Of a stretch of DNA of 64,000 bases, positions 25,458 through 37,267 are shown in pieces. Origin of the DNA: Agromyces atrinae (GTDB lineage: Bacteria; Actinomycetota; Actinomycetes; Actinomycetales; Microbacteriaceae); assembly GCF_013407835.1 (NCBI RefSeq), contig NZ_JACCBI010000001.1, positions 930,001-994,000 on the forward strand, in the 5' to 3' direction. Under the pieces are notes generated by a model. The model searched no databases. It was given only the letters and a program-made list of their open reading frames with translations, and had not been told where the DNA came from. Positions within the stretch are counted from its first letter, which is position 1. Every line of letters begins with the position of its first letter. The translations under genes were made by a program, and so were the position numbers.

Positions 25458-26057
25458 ATGGATCCGCGCATACTCCGCTCACGTCGCAACCTTGCCGACG
25501 CCATCCTCCGGCTCAGCGCAGATCGACCCGCCGACCAGATCACGGCTGCGGAAGTCGCCGCCGAATCGGGCGTGAACCGCTCGACCTTCTACCAGCACGC
25601 GCGGAACCCCGCCGACCTCCTCGCAGCCGTCCTCCGCACCGAGCTCGACGACCTGCGCGAGCGCCACCTCTCCCGCCTGCCTCAAGACGCGACGAGCGAC
25701 GAGGTCACCGCGGCGATAGGAACCGTCACCCTCGGCGTCTTCGAGCACATCGACAAGCACGCCGACGTGTACCGGCACGGCCTCGGCCCCGACTCCGCGG
25801 GCGCGAGCCTGCACGCCATGCTCGGCACGCACTTCCAGGAATCAGTTCTCTGGCTCCTCGACCGGCACAACGTCGAACTGCCCGAGCACGACGGCACGGG
25901 CATGCCGGCCGCCGTCGCCTCCCGCTACATCGCCTATGGCACGGTCGGTGCGATCGAGGCGTGGCTGACCGATGAGGATCGCACCGTCGAGGGATTCCTC
26001 ACCGACTTCAGCCTCCTCGTGCCGCCGTGGTGGCCGGCCTCGGCCGCGACCGTCTAG
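25458..26057 (+). CDS. TetR-family transcriptional regulator
   Basis: The product has 199 residues. The N-terminal HTH (residues about 8-52, with ITAAEVAAESGVNRSTFYQHARNPADLL) is typical of TetR proteins, and a helical ligand-binding domain follows, with ESVLWLLDRHNVEL and YIAYGTVGAIEAWL near the dimer face. ATG 25458 is eight bases after a TACAAT box, so translation is probably leaderless. By position it represses itself and the SDR gene through the palindrome at 25417-25432. Confidence 0.88.
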   Translation: MDPRILRSRRNLADAILRLSADRPADQITAAEVAAESGVNRSTFYQHARNPADLLAAVLRTELDDLRERHLSRLPQDATSDEVTAAIGTVTLGVFEHIDKHADVYRHGLGPDSAGASLHAMLGTHFQESVLWLLDRHNVELPEHDGTGMPAAVASRYIAYGTVGAIEAWLTDEDRTVEGFLTDFSLLVPPWWPASAATV

Positions 26058-26140
26058 ATCAGCTCACGGCCGTCATCCCACCCGCTCCTCACGCAGGACT
26101 ACGCTGGCGGCATGCACACCGCCGAACCCTCCCCGGGTCG

Positions 26141-27556
26141 ATGAACGCTCACGCGGGCGCTGCCGCGGGCACGCTCCGACTCGACCACGCCCACGTCACG
26201 ACGCACGACGAGAGGGATGCCGCCGGCCGCGCCGCTCGCGCAGACCTCACGCGGTCGAGCCACGCGCGCTACTCCCCCGCACCCGAGCGCGATCCCCTGG
26301 GCATCCTCGAGCAGCAGCACCGCGAGCGGCTCCCCGACCTCGTGCCGCTGCGCGTCGCGCGCATGGCCGCGAGCCCATTCGCGTTCTATCGGGGAACTGC
26401 CGCTCTGCAGGCCGCCGACTTCGCGAACGAACCGAACACCGGGCACTTCGTCGTGTCGTGCGGCGATGCGCACATCTCGAACTTCGGCATGTTCTCCGCA
26501 CCCAACCGCTCCCTCGTCTTCGACCTCAACGACTTCGACGAAGCGGCGTTCGGCCCGTGGGAGTGGGATGTCAAACGGCTCGTCACGAGCGTCGTGATCG
26601 CCGCGCGATCGAAGGGCTACTCTCCGGAGGCCGCGCGCGCCGATGCGCTCGGCGCAGCTCGCGGGTACCGCGAATTCCTGCGCGGCGCGCTCAAGCGCGA
26701 CCCCGTCTCGCGCTACTACCTCCGCGCCGAGGTGCACGGCGGGCGGGCGTTCGGCAGCGCGACGCAGAAGGCCGTGCGCCAGGTCGAGAAGGCGGCCGCG
26801 AAGCGCACGTCGGCTCGCGCGTTCGCGAAGATCACCGAGGTGGCGGATGACGGTTCGATGCACATCATCGAGGCTCCACCCACCCTCACGCACGTCAGCG
26901 CCGAGCTCGAGGAGCGCCTCAGCGAGCTCGTCGACGAGTACCGACGCACCGTCTCACCCGACATCGCGCTGCTGCTCTCGCAGTACACGGCGACCGACGT
27001 CGCGCGCCGTGTCGTCGGAGTCGGGAGCGTCGGCACGCGGTGCTTCATCGTGGTGTTCACGGGCCCCAACGGCGAGCCGCTCATCCTGCAGGTCAAGCAG
27101 GCGACCGAGTCGGTGCTGCACGAGTTCGGCGGTCTGCCGCCCCACGCCTCCGCCGCGCTCGACCCCGAGCTGAGCGCCCTGCACCACGGCTACCGCGTGG
27201 TCTCGAACCAGCGCATCCTGCAGGCGGCCTCCGATCCGTTCCTCGGGTACCTCACCGTGGCGGGCCGCGGCTTCTACGTGCGCCAGTTCCGCGACGGCAA
27301 CGCGTCGTTCGACATCGAGACGCTGAAGGCCGAACCGTTCACCGACTACGTCACGTCGTGCGGAGCGATGCTCGCCCGTGCGCACGCGCAGAGCCCCGAG
27401 GCCGCGTTCATCGCGGGCTACCTGGGCGGCGGCACCGCGTTTGACGAAGCGGTCGTCGAGTGGGCGTTCGCGTACGCCGATCAGTCCCTCGCCGACTACG
27501 AGGCGTTCCGCACCGCGATCGATGCCGGCCGATTCACGGCACTCGACACGGTCTGA
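26141..27556 (+). CDS. DUF2252 family protein
   Basis: The product is a 471-residue soluble protein of the DUF2252 family. Visible landmarks are PFAFYRGTAALQAADF, GDAHISNFGMF (with a conserved D-H-N set resembling aminoglycoside phosphotransferase-like kinases), FDLNDFDEAAFGPWEWDVKRL and the C-terminal GAMLARAHAQS and AYADQSLADYEAF. The biochemical function of the family is unsettled; the GDxHxxNFG and DxNDFDE motifs suggest a kinase-like fold. ATG 26141 is assumed because no ribosome-binding site is obvious; an ATG at 26112 is out of frame. It ends at a strong bidirectional hairpin. Confidence 0.82.
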   Translation: MNAHAGAAAGTLRLDHAHVTTHDERDAAGRAARADLTRSSHARYSPAPERDPLGILEQQHRERLPDLVPLRVARMAASPFAFYRGTAALQAADFANEPNTGHFVVSCGDAHISNFGMFSAPNRSLVFDLNDFDEAAFGPWEWDVKRLVTSVVIAARSKGYSPEAARADALGAARGYREFLRGALKRDPVSRYYLRAEVHGGRAFGSATQKAVRQVEKAAAKRTSARAFAKITEVADDGSMHIIEAPPTLTHVSAELEERLSELVDEYRRTVSPDIALLLSQYTATDVARRVVGVGSVGTRCFIVVFTGPNGEPLILQVKQATESVLHEFGGLPPHASAALDPELSALHHGYRVVSNQRILQAASDPFLGYLTVAGRGFYVRQFRDGNASFDIETLKAEPFTDYVTSCGAMLARAHAQSPEAAFIAGYLGGGTAFDEAVVEWAFAYADQSLADYEAFRTAIDAGRFTALDTV

Positions 27557-27566
27557 GGAACGACGA

Positions 27567-27594
27567 AGCGGGCGGCGATTCCTCGCCGCCCGCT
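27567..27594. terminator. Bidirectional terminator between DUF2252 and der
   Basis: AGCGGGCGGCGA (27567-27578) and TCGCCGCCCGCT (27583-27594) form a perfect 12-bp GC-rich stem with a TTCC loop, between convergent genes. The T-run is weak on both sides. Confidence 0.75.
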
Positions 27595-27610
27595 CTCGTG
27601 AACCGTCTCG

Positions 27611-29122
27611 TTACGTGCGCTTGCGCTTCTCGCGCACACGCATGTTGACGACGATCGGTGAACCCTCGAAGCCGTAGATCTCGCGCAGGCGACGCTGGAT
27701 GAACCGGCGGTAGCCCGGGTCGAGGAACCCGGTCGTGAAGAGCACGAATGTCGGCGGACGGCTCGCGGCCTGCGTACCGAAGAGGATGCGGGGTTGCTTT
27801 CCGCCGCGCACGGGGTGCGGGTGCTCCTGCGTGAGTTCGGTGATGAAGGCGTTGAACTTGCCTGTCGGAATGCGGGTGTCCCACGACTCGAGAGCCGTCT
27901 CGAGGGCGGGGACGAGCTTCTCGAGGTGACGACCGGTGCGCGCCGAGATGTTGACGCGCGGCGCCCACGACACGTGCGCGAGGTCCTGCTCGATCTCACG
28001 CTCGAGGTAGCGGCGACGTTCATCGTCGAGGAGATCCCACTTGTTGAACGCGAGCACGAGGGCCCGGCCCGACTCGAGCACGAGGTCGATGATGCGGACG
28101 TCCTGCTCCGAGAGCGGCTGCGAGACGTCGAGCATGACGACGGCGACCTCGGCCTTCTCGAGCGCGGCCTGGGTGCGGAGCGATGCATAGAAGTCGGCGC
28201 CCTGCTGGAGGTGCACACGGCGACGGATGCCGGCGGTGTCGACGAACCGCCAGATCTTGCCACCGAGCTCGATCTGCTCGTCGACGGGGTCACGAGTCGT
28301 ACCCGCGAGTTCGTTGACGACGACGCGCTCTTCGCCGGCGGCCTTGTTGAGGAGGCTCGACTTGCCGACGTTCGGTCGACCGAGGATCGCGACGCGGCGC
28401 GGGCCGCCCACTTCGTCCTTCGCGACGGCCGAGACGAGGGGAAGCTTCGTGAAGACGGCGTCGAGCATGTCGGCGACGCCGCGACCGTGCAGGGCCGAGA
28501 CCGGGAAGGGTTCGCCGAGCCCGAGGTTCCAGAGGGCTGCGGCTTCGGGTTCCTGGCGGGCGTCGTCGACCTTGTTGGCGACGAGGAAGACGGGTCGGTC
28601 GGTCTTCCGCAGCAGACGCACGACGTGCTCGTCGGTCGAGGTCGCACCCACGCGGGCGTCGACGACGAAGAGCACGACGTCGGCGAGGTCGATCGCGACC
28701 TCGGCCTGAGCCGCGACGGATGCGTCGATGCCCTTCGCGTCGGGCTCCCATCCACCGGTGTCGACGAGGGTGAAGCGACGATCGAGCCACTCACCCTTGT
28801 ACGACACGCGGTCGCGCGTCACACCGGGGGTGTCTTCGACGACGGCCTCACGGCGGCCGAGGATGCGGTTGACGAGGGCTGACTTGCCGACGTTCGGGCG
28901 TCCGACGATCGCGATGACGGGCAGCGCGGGAAGGTATCGGATCGCATCGGGGTCGTCGGTCGCGGAGTCGAGCACGCCGAAGTCGTCTTCGTCGAGCTCG
29001 TAGTCGTCGAGGCCGGAGCGGAGTGCGGCGGCTCGCTGCGTCGCGAGCTCCTCATCGACGTCGGCGAGGCGAGCGGCGAGGTCGTCGTCGTGGCCGTCGT
29101 ACTCGGTGTCGGTGTCGGTCAT
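27611..29122 (-). CDS. der: Ribosome biogenesis GTPase Der (EngA)
   Basis: The product has 503 residues with two tandem GTPase domains: GRPNVGKSA with [13 protein letters not shown] and NKVD, then GRPNVGKSS with [17 protein letters not shown] and NKWD. A KH-like domain and a basic tail (VREKRKRT) follow. Der binds the 50S subunit late in assembly. About 65 acidic residues precede the first GTPase domain, an extension common in actinobacteria. The start overlaps the cmk stop by four bases (ATGA), closing the operon that begins at parA. Confidence 0.97.
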   Translation of the reverse strand: MTDTDTEYDGHDDDLAARLADVDEELATQRAAALRSGLDDYELDEDDFGVLDSATDDPDAIRYLPALPVIAIVGRPNVGKSALVNRILGRREAVVEDTPGVTRDRVSYKGEWLDRRFTLVDTGGWEPDAKGIDASVAAQAEVAIDLADVVLFVVDARVGATSTDEHVVRLLRKTDRPVFLVANKVDDARQEPEAAALWNLGLGEPFPVSALHGRGVADMLDAVFTKLPLVSAVAKDEVGGPRRVAILGRPNVGKSSLLNKAAGEERVVVNELAGTTRDPVDEQIELGGKIWRFVDTAGIRRRVHLQQGADFYASLRTQAALEKAEVAVVMLDVSQPLSEQDVRIIDLVLESGRALVLAFNKWDLLDDERRRYLEREIEQDLAHVSWAPRVNISARTGRHLEKLVPALETALESWDTRIPTGKFNAFITELTQEHPHPVRGGKQPRILFGTQAASRPPTFVLFTTGFLDPGYRRFIQRRLREIYGFEGSPIVVNMRVREKRKRT

Positions 29123-29817
29123 GGGGTTCCTCCCTCGGTGCGCGCACGCGCGGCAGCGGAGTTCGTGATGACGTCGAGTACGGCCTGAATCGTCTGCTCG
29201 ACGTCGAGTTCTGTCGAATCGACGGTGGTCACACCTTCAGCGGCGGTCATGAAGTCGACGACCTTCGAATCGGCCTGGTCGCGCTTCTTGAGCTGTTCGC
29301 CGACGTCGGCGGGCTTCTCGCCCGCGAGTTCCGCGGAGCGTCTCGCCATTCTAGCCTCTTCGGACGCCGTGAGCAGGATGCGAACTGTGGCGTCGGGGGC
29401 GACGACCGTCGTGATGTCGCGGCCCTCGACGATGATGCCCGGGCGATCGGTCGACGCGATGATCGATCGGAAGAGCGCGGTGAGGTGCGCACGCACCTCC
29501 GGCACGCGGGCGATGAGGCTCACGACCGACGACACCCGAGGCTCGCGGATCGCCGCGGTCACGTCGGTCCCGCCGACGTGCACGGCATACCCGTCGGGGT
29601 CGGTTCCGATCGAATAGTCGAAGCTCTCGAGCGCATCGATGACGGATGACGCGTGCGAGGCGTCGGCCCCCGACGCGGCGACGTGCCACGCGAGGGCGCG
29701 GTACGCGGCTCCCGTATCGAGGTAAGCGAAGCCCAGGCGACGCGCGGCCGCCTTGCTCACGCTCGACTTGCCGCTGCCCGCGGGGCCGTCGACGGCGACG
29801 ACGGTCGTCATACTCAT
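29119..29817 (-). CDS. cmk: Cytidylate kinase
   Basis: This 232-residue enzyme phosphorylates CMP and dCMP with ATP. The P-loop GPAGSGKSS lies at residues about 10-18, and [30 protein letters not shown] and the lid region [14 protein letters not shown] are family landmarks. It overlaps tyrA by four bases upstream and der by four bases downstream, so the three genes are translationally coupled. The cmk-der pairing is conserved in actinobacteria. Confidence 0.96.
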   Translation of the reverse strand: MSMTTVVAVDGPAGSGKSSVSKAAARRLGFAYLDTGAAYRALAWHVAASGADASHASSVIDALESFDYSIGTDPDGYAVHVGGTDVTAAIREPRVSSVVSLIARVPEVRAHLTALFRSIIASTDRPGIIVEGRDITTVVAPDATVRILLTASEEARMARRSAELAGEKPADVGEQLKKRDQADSKVVDFMTAAEGVTTVDSTELDVEQTIQAVLDVITNSAAARARTEGGTP

Positions 29818-30896
29818 CCTGCAATCCGCCAGCCGCGACGGGCCAGCTCTTCGGTGAGGCTCTCAGCGGCCTCGGGAACGATCTGGATCTCGGCGAGGCC
29901 GAACTGCGCGCCGGGCGAGTGCTCGAGGCGCAGGTCTTCGAGGTTCACGCCGACCTCGCCGATCTCGTGGAGGAGACGCGCGAGCTGCCCGGGGGTGTCG
30001 TCGACCATAACGACGAGCGTCGTGAAGCGTCGGTCGACACCGTGCTTGCCGGGGATGCGCTGCACACCCGTGTTTCCGCCGACGATCTCCTCGGCGATGC
30101 GACGCCGAGCGCCGGGCGCCGCGGGGTCGGCGAGGGCGTCGATGAACCGGTCGAGGTCGTCGCGGTACGCGCGGAGGATCTCGAGCACGGGCTCGGCGTT
30201 GGCGCCGAGGATCTGCACCCACAGCTCGGGATCGCTCGCGGCGATGCGCGTGACGTCGCGAAGGCCCTGGCCCGAGAGGTTCACCGCGGAGTGCGGAGCA
30301 TCCGTCAAGCGGCGCGCCATGAGGCTTGAGACGACCTGGGGCGCGTGCGACACGAGGGCGACGGCACGGTCGTGTTCGGCGGCCGTCATCTCGACGAGGG
30401 TCGCCCCGAGGTCGAGGATGAGGTCGTCGATGACGCTCGCGCGCTGGTACGAGATGCCGTCGTGAGCGGCCACGACCCACGGGCGACCGACGAAGAGGTC
30501 GGCTCGACCCGACAGGGGTCCGCCGCGCTCGCGACCGGCGAGCGGGTGCGACCCGAGGTAGCGCGAGAGGTCGGCCCCACGTGCCGCGAGATCGTCGAGG
30601 ATGCCGAGCTTCACGCTCGCGACATCGGTCACGATGGCGTCGGGGTAGGCATCGAGCTCTGCAGCGATGACGTCGGCCGTAACATCCGGGGGCACGCAGA
30701 CGACGATGAGGGCGGGCGCGTCGCCCGGCTCGGCCGCGCGTCCGGCGCCGTAGTCGACGGCGATCGCGAGGTGCGTCGGCGAAGCGTCAGCGAGCTGGAC
30801 CTCGATGCCGCGGGCACGCAGACCGAGGCCGATACTGGCTCCGAGGAGGCCGACGCCGACGACGCGAACGGGCCCGGACAGACGGGACTCGACCAC
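29814..30896 (-). CDS. tyrA: Prephenate dehydrogenase
   Basis: The 360-residue product is predicted to convert prephenate to 4-hydroxyphenylpyruvate with NAD, for tyrosine synthesis. A Rossmann motif ([19 protein letters not shown]) opens the protein. [14 protein letters not shown] carries the active-site His, and a C-terminal ACT-type domain ([20 protein letters not shown], from about residue 290) probably binds tyrosine for feedback control. GTG 30896 follows the rluB stop without any gap, and the end overlaps cmk. Its insertion between rluB and cmk is not found in the mycobacterial order. Confidence 0.93.
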   Translation of the reverse strand: MVESRLSGPVRVVGVGLLGASIGLGLRARGIEVQLADASPTHLAIAVDYGAGRAAEPGDAPALIVVCVPPDVTADVIAAELDAYPDAIVTDVASVKLGILDDLAARGADLSRYLGSHPLAGRERGGPLSGRADLFVGRPWVVAAHDGISYQRASVIDDLILDLGATLVEMTAAEHDRAVALVSHAPQVVSSLMARRLTDAPHSAVNLSGQGLRDVTRIAASDPELWVQILGANAEPVLEILRAYRDDLDRFIDALADPAAPGARRRIAEEIVGGNTGVQRIPGKHGVDRRFTTLVVMVDDTPGQLARLLHEIGEVGVNLEDLRLEHSPGAQFGLAEIQIVPEAAESLTEELARRGWRIAG

Positions 30897-31679
30897 TCAG
30901 TCCTCCCTGTTCTGCGCGCGAGAAACGGTCAGCAGGTGACCGAGCTCCACTTTAGTCAACTCACGCACCTGGCCCGATCGCAGGGTTCCGAGGTGCAGCG
31001 GGCCGAACTGGCGGCGCACGAGCTCGACGACCGGGTGGCCCACGGCGTCGAGCATGCGTCGCACGATGCGGTTGCGGCCCGAGTGCAGGGTGAGCTCGAT
31101 CATCGAGTGGGTCGAGTCCGACTGCGCGGAGATGATCTTCGCGCGATCAGCCTGGATGAAGCCGTCGTCGAGGTCGAAACCCTTCTTGAGCGTCGTGAGC
31201 GTGCGCGGTTCGAGGCGGCCCTCGACCTTCGCGATGTACGTCTTCTCGACGCCGAACGAGGGGTGGGCGAGCACGTGCGCGAGCTCGCCGTCGTTCGTGA
31301 GCACGAGCAGCCCGCTCGTGTCGGTGTCGAGTCGGCCGACGTTGTACACGCGATCCTCGAGGGCGTCCGTGAACCGGCGGAGGTCGGGCCGATCGCGCTC
31401 GTCACGCATCGTCGAGACGATGCCCGTCGGCTTGTTGAGCATGTAGTACCGGCGGGTTGTGTCGAGCTGCACGGCCGTGCCGTCGACCGTCACCCGGTCC
31501 GTCTCGGGGTCGATGCGCGTGCCGGGCTCCCGCACCATGACGCCGTTCACGGTCACGCGACCCGCGGCGATGAGGTCTTCGCACACGCGTCGCGAGGCGA
31601 CGCCCGCGGCGGCCATCACCTTCTGCAGGCGCACTCCCGTCGTGGTGTCGGCCGGGTCGTGCGAGTCAGCGGATGTCAC
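30897..31679 (-). CDS. rluB: 23S rRNA pseudouridine synthase of the RluB/RsuA family
   Basis: The product has 260 residues. An S4 RNA-binding domain (residues about 15-60, LQKVMAAAGVASRRVCEDLI) precedes the RsuA-type catalytic domain with GRLDTDTSGLLVLTNDG, whose Asp is the nucleophile, and the family-typical GRNRIVRRMLDAVGHPV. It isomerises a uridine in 23S rRNA. GTG 31679 lies within the last codons of scpB, a 14-base overlap, and its position after scpA-scpB is conserved across actinobacteria. Confidence 0.93.
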   Translation of the reverse strand: MTSADSHDPADTTTGVRLQKVMAAAGVASRRVCEDLIAAGRVTVNGVMVREPGTRIDPETDRVTVDGTAVQLDTTRRYYMLNKPTGIVSTMRDERDRPDLRRFTDALEDRVYNVGRLDTDTSGLLVLTNDGELAHVLAHPSFGVEKTYIAKVEGRLEPRTLTTLKKGFDLDDGFIQADRAKIISAQSDSTHSMIELTLHSGRNRIVRRMLDAVGHPVVELVRRQFGPLHLGTLRSGQVRELTKVELGHLLTVSRAQNRED

Positions 31680-32289
31680 CGTCGAATCCTTCCTGTCCGT
31701 CGTCGAGCAGCGGCGAGATGCGCGGAAGCTCGTCGAGAGAGTTGATGCCGAGCTGCGTGAGCAGCAGATCGGTCGTGCCGTAGTGGATCGCGCCCGTCTC
31801 GGGGTCGGTCGAGACCTCGGTGATGAGGCCACGGCTGAGCAGCGTGCGCACGACCGAGTCGACGTTGACCGCGCGGATCGAGGCGACCGCTCCGCGCGAG
31901 ATCGGCTGCTTGTAGGCGATGACCGCGAGGGTCTCGAGGGCGGCCTGCGAGAGCTTCGACGGGTTCTGGGTGAGCACGAAGTCGGCGACGAGGGCATCGT
32001 GGTCGCTCCGCACGTAGAAGCGCCAGCCCCCGCCGACCTCGCGCAGCTCGAAACCGCGCCGCACTCCCCCGTCGAGTTCACCGTCGTAGTCGGCGACGAG
32101 GTTCGCGATCGCCTGTCGGACCTCGCGCACCGGTCGGCCGAGCGCGGTCGCGAGTCGCACGACGCTCTGCGGCTCGTCGGCGACGAGGAGGATGGCCTCG
32201 AGCATGCGCTCGGCGTCGACGCCGTCATCCGTCGTCTGTTCGTCGCCTGCGACCGTCTCGGTCGATGCGTCGATCACTTCATCGGTCAT
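31666..32289 (-). CDS. scpB: Segregation and condensation protein B
   Basis: The product has 207 residues with the two winged-helix units of ScpB: LEAILLVADEPQSVVRLATAL and a second one after TLAVIAYKQPISRGAVASIRAV, the family signature. It is the kite subunit of the SMC-ScpAB condensin that organises and segregates the chromosome. An acidic linker precedes the first unit, and the last 20 residues are disordered. It overlaps scpA by 11 bases upstream. Confidence 0.95.
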   Translation of the reverse strand: MTDEVIDASTETVAGDEQTTDDGVDAERMLEAILLVADEPQSVVRLATALGRPVREVRQAIANLVADYDGELDGGVRRGFELREVGGGWRFYVRSDHDALVADFVLTQNPSKLSQAALETLAVIAYKQPISRGAVASIRAVNVDSVVRTLLSRGLITEVSTDPETGAIHYGTTDLLLTQLGINSLDELPRISPLLDDGQEGFDGDIR

Positions 32290-33109
32290 AGTCGGCCCCC
32301 AGGTTCACGAGATTCTCCTCCGACCACGACGAGGCGGTCCAGCGCAGGGTGAGTTCACCGAGCGGTTCGAGCTGTTCGAAAGCGATCGCGGCGTGGCGGT
32401 AGAGCTCGAGCACCGCGAGGAAGCGCGCGATGACGATGCCGTGCTGCTCGGCTCCCGCGACGAGTTGGCGGAACGTCACCGATTCGCCGGAACGCAGCAC
32501 GGCGACGATGTGCGCCGCCTGCTCACGGATCGAGACGAGCGGCGCATGCAGGTGGTCGAGACCGACGACGGGAATCTCGCGCGGAGTGAGGGCGAGGGTC
32601 GCGATGGCCGCGAAGTCCTCGGCCGAGAGCGTCCACACGAGCTCGGGAGTCTTCTGCCGGTAGTGGTCTTCGAGACGCACCTGTCGCGGGTGGCGCTCGC
32701 CCTCGGCGGTGAACCCGTCGGAGAACCACTTCGCCACCTGCTTGAACGCGCGGTACTGCAGCAGACGCGCGAAGAGCAGGTCACGGGCTTCGAGGAGCGC
32801 GACGTCTTCGGCGTCGACGAGCTCGCCTTGCGGCAGGAGGCCCGCGACCTTCAGGTCGAGAAGCGTCGCCGCGACGACGAGGAACTCGCTCGCCTGGTCG
32901 AGCTCCTCCTCGGTGTCGAGGCCGCGCAGGTACGAGATGAACTCGTCGGTCACGCGGCTGAGCGAGATCTCGGTGATGTCGAGTTCGTGCTTCGTGATGA
33001 GCGAGAGCAGGAGGTCGAAGGGGCCCTCGAAGTTCGAGAGTGCGACCCGGAAGCGGCTCTCGTCGGCCGGGGCCTCGAGTTCCGCCGGCGAATCAGGCGA
33101 TGGCGCCAC
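32279..33109 (-). CDS. scpA: Segregation and condensation protein A
   Basis: The product has 276 residues. The N-terminal SMC-head-binding part has the diagnostic FEGPFDLLLSLITKHELDI. EASEFLV-type helices follow as DQASEFLVVAATLLDLKV, and a C-terminal winged helix (VTFRQLVAGAEQHGIVIARFLAVLELYRH) completes the kleisin. It bridges the SMC dimer together with ScpB. GTG 33109 lies 17 bases inside the parA gene, so the two genes are coupled. Confidence 0.95.
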   Translation of the reverse strand: MAPSPDSPAELEAPADESRFRVALSNFEGPFDLLLSLITKHELDITEISLSRVTDEFISYLRGLDTEEELDQASEFLVVAATLLDLKVAGLLPQGELVDAEDVALLEARDLLFARLLQYRAFKQVAKWFSDGFTAEGERHPRQVRLEDHYRQKTPELVWTLSAEDFAAIATLALTPREIPVVGLDHLHAPLVSIREQAAHIVAVLRSGESVTFRQLVAGAEQHGIVIARFLAVLELYRHAAIAFEQLEPLGELTLRWTASSWSEENLVNLGADYDR

Positions 33110-33968
33110 GGAAGACCAGCTCCCTGGCGAGCTGCCGGTACGCCTTCGCCGCCTGGTGCTCGGGCGCGAACTGAGTGATCGGCGTACCCGCGACCGACGC
33201 GTCGGGGAACTTCACCGTGCGTGTGATGACGGTCTCGAGAACCTCGTCGCCGAACGCGTCGACGACGCGCTCGAGCACCTCGCGCGAGTGCAGGGTGCGC
33301 GAGTCGTACATCGTCGCGAGGATGCCGTCGAGCTCGATCGCGGGGTTCAGGCGGTCACGCACCTTGTCGATCGTCTCGATGAGGAGGGCGACACCGCGCA
33401 GGGCGAAGAACTCGCACTCGAGCGGGATGACGACGCCGTGGCTCGCGGTGAGCGCGTTGACGGTGAGGAGGCCGAGCGAGGGCTGGCAGTCGACGAGGAT
33501 GACGTCGTACTCGGGCGCGACGCGGCGCAGCACGCCCGCGAGGATCTGCTCGCGTGCGACCTCGTTGACGAGGTGCACCTCGGCCGCCGAGAGGTCGATG
33601 TTGGCGGGGATGACGTCGAGACCCTCGACGCTCGTCTTCTGGATCGCCTCGAAGGGGTCGCGGTGGCGCGAGAGCAGGAGGTCGTAGATCGTCGTGACGT
33701 CGTGGGTCTGCACGCCGAGTCCGGCCGAGAGGGCACCCTGCGGGTCGAAGTCGACCGCGAGCACGCGTCGACCGTCTTCAGCGAGCGTCGCGCCGAGGTT
33801 GATGGTCGTCGTCGTCTTGCCGACGCCGCCCTTCTGGTTGCAGAGCGAGATGATGCGCGCCGGACCGTGGCCGTTCAGGGCGGGCGGCGCGGGGAACTCC
33901 CGGAACGGTCGCCCCGTCGGTCCGAGGGGAATCGTGGAGTCCGCCTGGTCGTGCTTCGTGCGGGTCAC
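33093..33968 (-). CDS. parA: ParA-family ATPase of the scpAB operon
   Basis: The product has 291 residues. The deviant Walker A NQKGGVGKTTTTINLG, the A' motif VLAVDFDPQGALSAGLG and the Walker B VILVDCQPSLG are those of ParA/Soj ATPases. A 30-residue Pro-rich leader precedes the core. It belongs to the group found next to scpA in actinobacteria rather than the parAB pair near oriC, so its DNA cargo is uncertain. A TAGAAT box in the 63-base gap after xerD suggests that transcription of parA-scpA-scpB-rluB-tyrA-cmk-der begins there. GTG 33968 follows AAGGA. Confidence 0.9.
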   Translation of the reverse strand: MTRTKHDQADSTIPLGPTGRPFREFPAPPALNGHGPARIISLCNQKGGVGKTTTTINLGATLAEDGRRVLAVDFDPQGALSAGLGVQTHDVTTIYDLLLSRHRDPFEAIQKTSVEGLDVIPANIDLSAAEVHLVNEVAREQILAGVLRRVAPEYDVILVDCQPSLGLLTVNALTASHGVVIPLECEFFALRGVALLIETIDKVRDRLNPAIELDGILATMYDSRTLHSREVLERVVDAFGDEVLETVITRTVKFPDASVAGTPITQFAPEHQAAKAYRQLARELVFRGAIA

Positions 33969-34031
33969 GTGGGTTCCTTACTGCTGTCGTCGGGCGCGAT
34001 GGGCGGTCGGCCCGATCGTGCTCTGGTGATT

Positions 34032-34933
34032 CTACCGAGCACGTGGGTGGGCAGACGTGTACATATCCCGGAGTGTGTCGACCGTGACGAGAGTGTAGAT
34101 CTGCGTCGTCGCGACGGAGGCATGGCCGAGGAGCTCCTGCACGACGCGAACATCGGCGCCGCCCGTGAGCAGATGGGTCGCGAACGAGTGCCGGAGCGTG
34201 TGCGGGGATATCTCGACGTCGAGCTCGGCGCGCTCGGCGGCACCGCGGATGATGAGCCACGCGTTCTGCCGCGACACCCGCTGGCCGCGGAGCCCCAGGA
34301 AGAGCGCCGGCGTCGCCGCACCGCGCGGCGACAGCACCGGGCGCGCACGCACGAGGTACGCGTCGATCGCCGCCTGCGCGAAGCGCCCGACGGGCACGAT
34401 GCGCTGCTTGCCGCCCTTGCCGAAGAGACGCACGACATCGCCGTCGATGACGTCGTCGACGTTGAGCGCGACGGCCTCCGAGACGCGCGCACCCGTCGCG
34501 TAGAGCAGTTCGAGCAGGGCCTTGTCGCGCAGCTGCTGAACGCTGTCGCCATCGGTCGCCGCGAGCAGACGCTCGACCTGGTCGATCGAGATCGCCTTCG
34601 GGAGTCGTGCGGAGAGCTTCGGGGGTCTCGTGTCGCGCGCGGCATCCGTCTCGACTTCGCCCTCGTCGAGCAGGAAGCGGTGGAAGCCGCGCACCGTCGA
34701 CGTCACGCGCGCGATCGACGACGACGTGAGCGGCGCCTCCTCGCGGGTACCGAGGTGGCGCACGAAGGCCGAGATGTGATCCGGGGTCACGTCGCCCATC
34801 GCGGTGACCCCGTTATCGCCGAGCCACGCGGTGTAGAGCGCGAGGTCACGACGATAGGCGGAGATCGTGTTGGTCGAGAGCCCCCGCTCGATCGCGAGAT
34901 GCCGGAGGAACGTGTCGACCTCGGCCGCCGCCG

Positions 34934-34937
<4 letters not shown>
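34032..34937 (-). CDS. xerD: Tyrosine recombinase XerD
   Basis: The product has 301 residues. A SAM-like core-binding domain (residues 5-90, with FLRHLAIERGLSTNTISAYRRDL) precedes the catalytic domain carrying Arg in LLYATGARVSE, Lys in GKGGKQR, HTLRHSFATHLL, GHASVATTQ and the nucleophile Tyr in QIYTLV. It resolves chromosome dimers at dif with XerC. ATG 34937 overlaps the Nudix stop by four bases. This housekeeping recombinase should not be confused with the element's serine integrase. Confidence 0.94.
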
Positions 34938-37259
<2,322 letters not shown>

Positions 37260-37267
37260 CTATCCTA

